64,000 nucleotides of DNA from Citrus sinensis. Taxonomy: Eukaryota; Streptophyta; Magnoliopsida; Sapindales; Rutaceae. The stretch spans positions 22,913,001 through 22,977,000 of the forward strand of contig NC_068563.1 in NCBI RefSeq assembly GCF_022201045.2, in the 5' to 3' direction. This document shows, in pieces, positions 57,683 to 64,000 of this stretch (position 1 is the stretch's first letter; each line of letters opens with the position of its first letter). A program made the position numbers and the translations under genes. Under the pieces are notes generated by a model. The model was not told the origin of the DNA. It did no database searches and saw nothing but the letters and a program-made list of their open reading frames with translations.

Positions 57683-60600
57683 TCATCTCTTTCGCTTGGC
57701 TGCAGTCCCAGAACCACGGCCGCTTTTCTTCTCAGCAGATGCGGAACCACCTTTTCCTCTGCCCGCAGGCTTCCTCTTGGCACTTGAATTCCCTGCTCCC
57801 TTCAATTCCAGTTGTACTTCAATTCCTAGAAAAAAAATTAGGTCACAGATTAAAAAATCATTGGTTATATAGCAATTAGAAGTGGTTTCCATATTCTTCT
57901 TGATTGTCATTAGGTAAGATAATATCGCCAGACCTTCTGAATTCAGACTTTGCAATTCTGACTGCAACTTCTCACCATTCGTGGCATCTGCTGACACAAT
58001 TTGAAACCAAAATTAGAAAAAGAAAAGATCAAGAAAATTTACAGAAAACGGTACTTGTGTTTCTGTAAAAATTGTTGCTTTCCTTTTTATAAAAACACTT
58101 GTGAATTTTGTAACTTAAGGCAGTACCTTGAAGTTTTAAGAATGCTCTATTTAACACAATGCCTGGTTAAGATATTTATATGGAACAAGAAACCTCATAC
58201 TCCAGCATGAGCCTCAAAAACTAAAGCAACAGTAAAACCAATTGAAACAGGACTTTCAACAAGCTGTGCTTGTTCTTCTCATTCCTCCTGATCTATATGG
58301 TTGCCATTTCCTCCAATGTCAAGAGGATTTGCTCGACAAAACGAGATGAGAACGTACCAACCCTTCTATCTCAAAATGCTATATCCAACCAAACAAACAA
58401 TTTACAGAGTCCATTCACCATTTTATTCTATCTAAGCTTAACCACTTGCATTTTGTTTGAGAACTGCAGGTGGGAGGCCTATGATGATAATGACCGTCTG
58501 TAGTGAGGATATAGGATGGTGGTAAAATTTTAGAGAATTTGATTGACTTGGTGCCAGCACCTTAACAAACTCGATTTACAACTTCTCAAGATCAGGAGAC
58601 TTAAAAAGGATGCTGCAAAACAGTCGCCAATGTGATGGCAAACTGAATGAAACTTTTACTTGAGATAATTTTACCTGGCCCCTCTGTATCTGAAGAATTT
58701 TCTTCTTCATTCTCAGCCAAATTGTCCCCATTCTCTTCTCCAATTCCGTCATCAGGTGGTTCTAACATTGCCGCAATCCGCTTCTTAGGAGCCTTTTTCA
58801 TTCCAGGAAGTGGAACCAAATCTGCAGCTTGTACCATTCGCGATTTGCTTTGTGCATTATAAGCTCTTGTTAGGGCTGATTTGACAGCTGGTGGAATGCC
58901 TTCCAATGGATTTGCATGACCCTGATACACAGTATAACCATAAATATGCTGAAAGTGAGATAGCCCTTGTAAAATCCAAGTATTATGTGATGTACGGTAT
59001 ATGTACCTGAAATTTTGACAGTTCCACAATACTATCAAAGTCCTCCTGGCTTATTGAGTAAGCATTCATGAACTCAACAACTTTCTTAACAGCTGCATCC
59101 TGGTCATTACATCACACACAAGAAAAATCACAACCAAATCCTCATGAACCGGTTTCAAGGTAAAAAAGCAAAATGATTCCATCCAAGTGCTAAGACCCAA
59201 AATCACCTGAGGTGAAAAGCTCTAGCCAGATACTTGCACATTAACATTAGGCACCAATATCTAGAAGTGGCCGACAGATATATGGATAAGATATGTTGGA
59301 AAATTTTACATCAGGGCTTGTAGAAATGTCAGTTTTCAATCATCCATTTAATCCCTTAGAAATTGTGCACAAAGACTGAGACTCTTAAGAACTGTAGACA
59401 CTCAGTGGAGTGAAAGAAGCTTCATATGAAAACAAAAATGTTTTTAAAGTAAGCTGTAAGTACAACGGGAAACAAATGAAGCAGAGCGTTGGATACGACA
59501 AATAATAAGTGCCAACTGCCATAATCGAGAAAAATAAATGAAAAGACATGGTTTCTTAAAGTGCATGTACAAATGGCTACACCTTAATTAAAGGGAAACA
59601 GGAAAAGGAAACAGAAGAGAAGAGAAGAAAAGAGAAAGAGACGGAGAGGGAGAGGGAGGGAGAAAGCAGCCTAAACCACGATATAAGAGCTCAAACATAA
59701 AAATAGTAGTCCCTGAACTATAAGCTTTATCAAATCCCCCTATCATAGTAGTCAATCTACAATCAGATGTCTTTCAGGTGGAAACAAAAGGGAAAAAAGA
59801 ATCAACAGAAAGGTGTGTTTGTATTCGATGCTAAATTTGAGGCTATGATTATGGTGGTCCCCGTGCCTTTGACACGAGGCATGCTAGCACTAGAATACTA
59901 ATGTTGTTTCTTCACATATAAGCTTAAGCTTTTGAGTTAAGTAATTAGTCAGCACAAACTTAGAAGAGAACGAAGTTCTAACATGCTTTAGTTCACCCTT
60001 TAAATTTATCATTATTGCTCTTCTTAATCTCATTCATCAGATTGTGAGGGCGTCTTGAATCTGGCTTGCACAGAACCACTACAAAGCAAGGAATTGGTGG
60101 ACTAGTATCTTACATTTGACTTAGAAACAATTATACCAGCAAACTCACTATAGACCAAAGGTATATCTGGTGTACAGCCATTTCAATGACTCAACTAACA
60201 GTGACAGTTAATTCAAGTGGGCCCTTCCCTTGAGTCCTGACCACTTTAAGATAGGCACAACACCCTGCAGCCACCAGCAGTCTTTGCCTGAGAAAGGCAT
60301 TGTTGAACACCTCTTGGTGCTTAAGAAAATGCCTTTGAAACACTAACCATTCAAAATATTCATAATACACTATCAGTCAAAGTTTCAACGATTAAAGTAA
60401 AATAAAAAAAATGACATCTAACCTTAGGCAGCACTCGAAGTGGCTCTGTTAATTGTTTTAAAAGAAGAGAAAAATAATCAAGTCGAAGAGTATCCCTGTA
60501 CCATAAGCCACACAAGAATAATTAAAAATTTTGAAAAAGAGATGCCGATCCAAGAATAATTGACAGACTACATATTTTCAAACTTAGAACAGAAGGAAAG

Positions 60601-63134
60601 ACCATAATATATACATAAACTGTCAAATACCCAGAGAGCAAGGACAGAGTCCTCTTAATTATATATTCTCCTCCTCCAGCTCCCCATAGGAAAAAACAAT
60701 ATACTTTAATGTGCTTGCAAATGATCTCTCTCTCTCTCTCTCTCTCCACAACCAGACACACAGACATACACATTTTAGTTAAATTTGGTTAACATGTAAA
60801 TTTAATTTGTACTATCTAGCATAAGTTTTTAGCTATATCCGTATCTATAAGGTCAACTCATCTCCCAATCTTGTGTGATTATATCTAAGAGTAGTGCTAC
60901 ACCTCCCAAATTTCTATCCCAAATAATGTGGCATTCATCAATTGGATGGTCAAATAATAAAATTAATCCACTTAGATCTTGCAAAGAATTAACAACATGA
61001 CACATCACATGCCACATCATTTGAGATGAAATTTAGGACATTAATCATTACTCTATATCTAATTTCTATTATCTCATACACACACAAACAAGAGCTTCTC
61101 GTCAACTTTGAATGACAACAATATAATACTTCTAGTTATTTTGGCACTGAATCTCCATGTATAAGAATCTAGAAGAATCTTAATTTAAATCAACACCGTT
61201 TAGGTCAACACATGAGGCATACCTACAATGTAACTATATACAGTTATGGCCTAAGTGCAAGTGTATACCAAGTCTACATTTCAGGACATTAACACAAGGA
61301 ACACTCAACACATGAGTCTGCACGTCTTAGCTTGTTCAGCAGCTACAACAAAAACTCAACTAAAACAGACATATTTGTCAACTCATTTGGTCGGTTTAGA
61401 GGTGAATTTAGCATAATATCTATCAGACACTAAGAGATTAAAAATAAATTCACCACTTAAAAGCAGGTGATTTTGTAATCAATTCTTCTACCAATCAATA
61501 AGTGACCAAAATCATAGAAAAAGCACATCAAATAACAACCGACCAAGTGGTTTAGTACTGTCTGCCTCCACAAGAGATTGAACTTCAAACCAGAATTAAC
61601 CAACAAATTTAAAATAGGGAAAAAGAATTTACCTTCCCAATTTAGATTTACGAGAAGCAAGATGATGAAAATGCAGATCTTCTAAAAGCCTCAAATTTTT
61701 GCCCATTGTCGAATTCTTTCCCAGCCATCCACCAAACCTGTTAAAATTCCTTTCCCCCTGCAGACATGAGGCCCCGTTCTGATGTTAAGAATACATCTAA
61801 TCCAGATAGGTTACTGTCACCGTCTCTCCAAAAAAATTGCGAGACAATAAAACAAAAATAAACATCTTATGTTACATCTTTTTGGAAATTATGAGATTTA
61901 CATCTTGCATTTTCGTTTAAATCTATTGGCGTAAGCAGAATAAATTTTACCAAAACTTGTGGCACTGAAAACATGCCTTCTATGCAGAGAGGTATTATTA
62001 AATTAAAAAATTGGATCTCCAATTTCCATGCTGGTAATAAAAACAAATCATTTTGCAAAGCTTAGCATAGTCCTCAAGTGTACTTAATCTCATGTATTAG
62101 TCATGACACTTGGAATAAAGAAGAGATAACAAACCCATCGAAAAAGGCCTGGGGAGAAGAAAGTCCACCACTAAGCTGTGCGACAAAAGAATGAGTACAA
62201 GAAAGAAAACACAACTAATTCATGAAGTCCTAAAATTCATAGTGCTAAGAAATCTTGAAAAATAGGAAATCTCAAGTCATTACTGAACAACCACAAAATA
62301 AGCACTCAAAAAATCCCTAACATGAAAATTTTCACCTGGTCCTCTATTCTCTCAACTGCTTTACTCCACTCCATTTACAAAATTAACCGGTAAGCTAGTT
62401 GGTAAAAACCCCAAGCGATAAGAGAGACCAATACCTCTTATGTGATATACCCTAATAAATGAGGATCGGTCATCATAGCAAAGAGAGAATTACACTGACA
62501 CCCTCCAAGGTTCGTCAACCTGTAGGTCAGATGGGGAAAGATCAGAAAACTATCAGCCAGATTCCTTGCCAACGACAACTGTTAACAATAGGGAGTCTGA
62601 CTGATAGGTTTTTGATCTTTCCCTACTTTTCGGACGCTGACAAACCTCATGGGGTCTGGGTGGATTCTCACATTTATCAATTATATTGACATGACAAACC
62701 ACATTTACATAAGCAAGAAAGCCACAAATATATCCCTAAATATATAATGGCATTTTCTACATAATATTACTCTTCTTCAATCAATACTATGACTTAGATA
62801 GAATAAATAACCTCCACGACTGACATCATTTACCTGCTCAAGTGTCTCCCTTTGTCCATGCATCAGTGCAGCACTGATTAAAAAGAATTAAATATGGTCA
62901 TTTAGCCAAGTGAAAGTCATGCAAAGAATTCTGGACATATTTCACAACTGGTACATACGGAATAATACAAGATGCAAGCGAACTGCTTTGAGAGAGTTGC
63001 CACTGTTGATTCCTTCGGATCTGGACATTGAATATATCGCCATCACTGATAGACTCAGCAGCACGGGCAATCAAGCTCAATCGCTTCACTTCATCTCTAC
63101 CAGCTGAACTTGGCCTATAATTAATATAATTTTC
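57683..63134 (-). CDS. RFC1: Replication factor C subunit 1, C-terminal exons (5' part beyond window)
   Basis: Eight minus-strand exons: 63134-62959, 62873-62834, 61757-61633, 60495-60423, 59099-59007, 58921-58675, 57987-57934, 57825-57683. Together 951 nt, 317 codons with stop, all phases consistent. The protein reads ENYINYRPSSAGRDE, AESISDGDIFNVQIR, QQWQLSQSS, GERNFNRFGGWLGKNS, DYFSLLLKQLTEPLRVLPK, EFMNAYSISQEDFDSIVEL, NPLEGIPPAVKSALTRAYN, LPGMKKAPKKRIAAMLEP, an acidic segment, IEVQLELKGAG and a basic KKSGRGSG..KRKR end. This is the conserved C-terminal domain of RFC1, the large subunit of the complex that loads PCNA during DNA replication and repair; the AAA+ and BRCT parts must lie to the right of the window. 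Introns carry MITEs. The usual start of ORF-like frames in introns was disregarded. Confidence 0.93.
59608..59668. repeat. GA-rich low-complexity tract in an RFC1 intron
   Basis: AAGAGAAGAGAAGAAAAGAG and GAGAGGGAGAGGGAGGGAG-type purine run. Confidence 0.85.
60726..60748. repeat. (TC)n microsatellite in an RFC1 intron
   Basis: Eleven consecutive TC/CT dinucleotides. Confidence 0.9.
60889..61053. mobile_element. Short Mutator-type MITE in an RFC1 intron, 9-bp TSD
   Basis: 165 bp, left end GAGTAGTGCTACACCTCCCA, reverse complement of right end GAGTAATGATTAATGTCCTA, both followed by AATTTC and AAATRATGTGGCAT. Perfect 9-bp duplication TATATCTAA at 60880-60888 and 61054-61062. It lies in the intron between the exons at 61757-61633 and 60495-60423. 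Confidence 0.9.
62494..62664. mobile_element. MITE-like inverted repeat in an RFC1 intron
   Basis: The left arm contains AGGTTCGTCA and GGGGAAAGATCAGAAAACTA. The reverse complement of the right arm contains AGGTTTGTCA and TAGGGAAAGATCAAAAACCT, both followed by TCAGYCAGA. No certain target duplication. Confidence 0.6.
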
Positions 63135-64000
63135 CTGCAATGTAATAAAAAAAAATTACCATGTGGGGCATTCATTAAAAGCAAACGCAAGAGGTTCCCA
63201 TTATGGTAGATCATTCAACATACAATTAATTCTATAGTAATTATAATTCAATATTTAATACAGTAATATATTGAACTGAAAAAAGTTGACCGCCTAAAAA
63301 GGGATGATCACATGGATTAACCATAAGAAAATAAATGCTATCTAATAATATAATATGATTTAACCTAAGAAAATATAATAATAATCTTTCAATGAAAACG
63401 TTATCTTTTATAATATAATTATGAATATGCTTATCTTTTCGATAAAAAAATAATTTTTAATGGAAAATAATAAAGAAAACTTTACTTCATTTGGGATATG
63501 GTAAGAATCTGGTTACTTTTCCAGACAATTTTTGGGTTCTTAAACAATTGCTTCTAGGGATTAGTTGTCCGCTCTTTAGGCTACGGAACAGTATACCCTA
63601 TCTGTTTGTATAATCTATTTTGCCAGAAGCAATAGGCTCAGCGTCTGCTGATCAAATTGTCTCGGGCCAAGGCTGCCAAGAATAATAATTTCGGGGTCAT
63701 ACAATTTATAAAAAATACTGATAGTACCCAAATTAGATTTGCCTCAATTTAGGGTGTGGGCAGAATACGAATCTTGAACCACAGTCATTCTGAGGGGTCA
63801 TCCAACATAGTAAATCAAATCCTAAACAAAAGTAACTTTCACTTGAACATGCCTTTTGACATAAACTTAAGCAGAATTTGATTCTTAACTATGAATCATC
63901 CAAACTTTAAAAAACTTTACTCTCAAATAAGCTGATAAAGATAAAACGGTTTAATCAATTAATAGGGTCAAACTTAGATGTCTGGATTACTAGGTGGGTT
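63135..64000 (-). other. RFC1 intron (continues beyond window)
   Basis: The acceptor ATTGCAG precedes the 63134 exon. I find no earlier RFC1 exon up to 64000, so this is at least 866 bp of intron. The AT-rich stretch 63230-63480 and a diverged repeat-like segment 63500-63810 hold nothing I can name. Confidence 0.5.

Noticed and set aside
1..64000. CRISPR array or bacterial operons
   Set aside because: No regularly spaced direct repeats with unique spacers; introns and plant transposons show nuclear plant DNA.
63135..64000. Further upstream RFC1 exon
   Set aside because: No sequence encoding the expected preceding RFC1 segment with splice sites was seen in this stretch.

Overview
The window is nuclear DNA of a flowering plant, most likely a woody dicot. 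The genes have GT-AG introns, and the families (CCD4-type dioxygenase, class I small heat shock protein, fasciclin-like arabinogalactan protein, plant SDH6) are plant-type. The intergenic DNA is AT-rich and full of plant transposon types. The overall look reminds me of Citrus, but nothing here proves the genus.

Layout. 1-399 (+) is the 3' end of a carotenoid cleavage dioxygenase 4-like gene. 614-10235 holds a small heat shock pseudogene (3232-3633, -) among non-autonomous DNA transposons, several with exact target-site duplications (TSDs). 10236-22713 is one large nested transposon: a decayed Mutator-like element (MULE, minus-strand FAR1/MULE/SWIM/OTU transposase). It was split by a 7.0 kb gag-only Copia-type LTR element (12906-19916) and by a second, long-TIR MULE (20305-21698), and it carries a 319-bp tandem duplication.

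24974-25438 (+) is a GC-rich gene for a small Cys-rich plant protein. 29347-35431 (+) contains three tandem intronless genes for 106-120 aa proteins with two membrane segments. They are paralogues of a family I cannot name and are the best candidate here for something undescribed. 38150-38663 (-) is an RNase H-like pseudogene. 39405-41147 (+) is a seven-exon RING-H2 E3 ligase of the RHF2A type. 47346-49054 (+) is a two-exon fasciclin-like arabinogalactan protein. 52745-55628 (-) is SDH6, a plant-specific subunit of mitochondrial complex II, in three exons. 57683-63134 (-) is the last eight exons of RFC1, the large subunit of the replication clamp loader, which continues past the right edge.

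The genes do not form one pathway, apart from the small membrane-protein cluster. The strongest structural story is the transposon stratigraphy: ends, TSDs and interrupted reading frames agree, so insertion order can be read directly. Exon coordinates were assembled by hand from splice consensus and reading-frame continuity; for the multi-exon genes all exon phases add up to whole codons.
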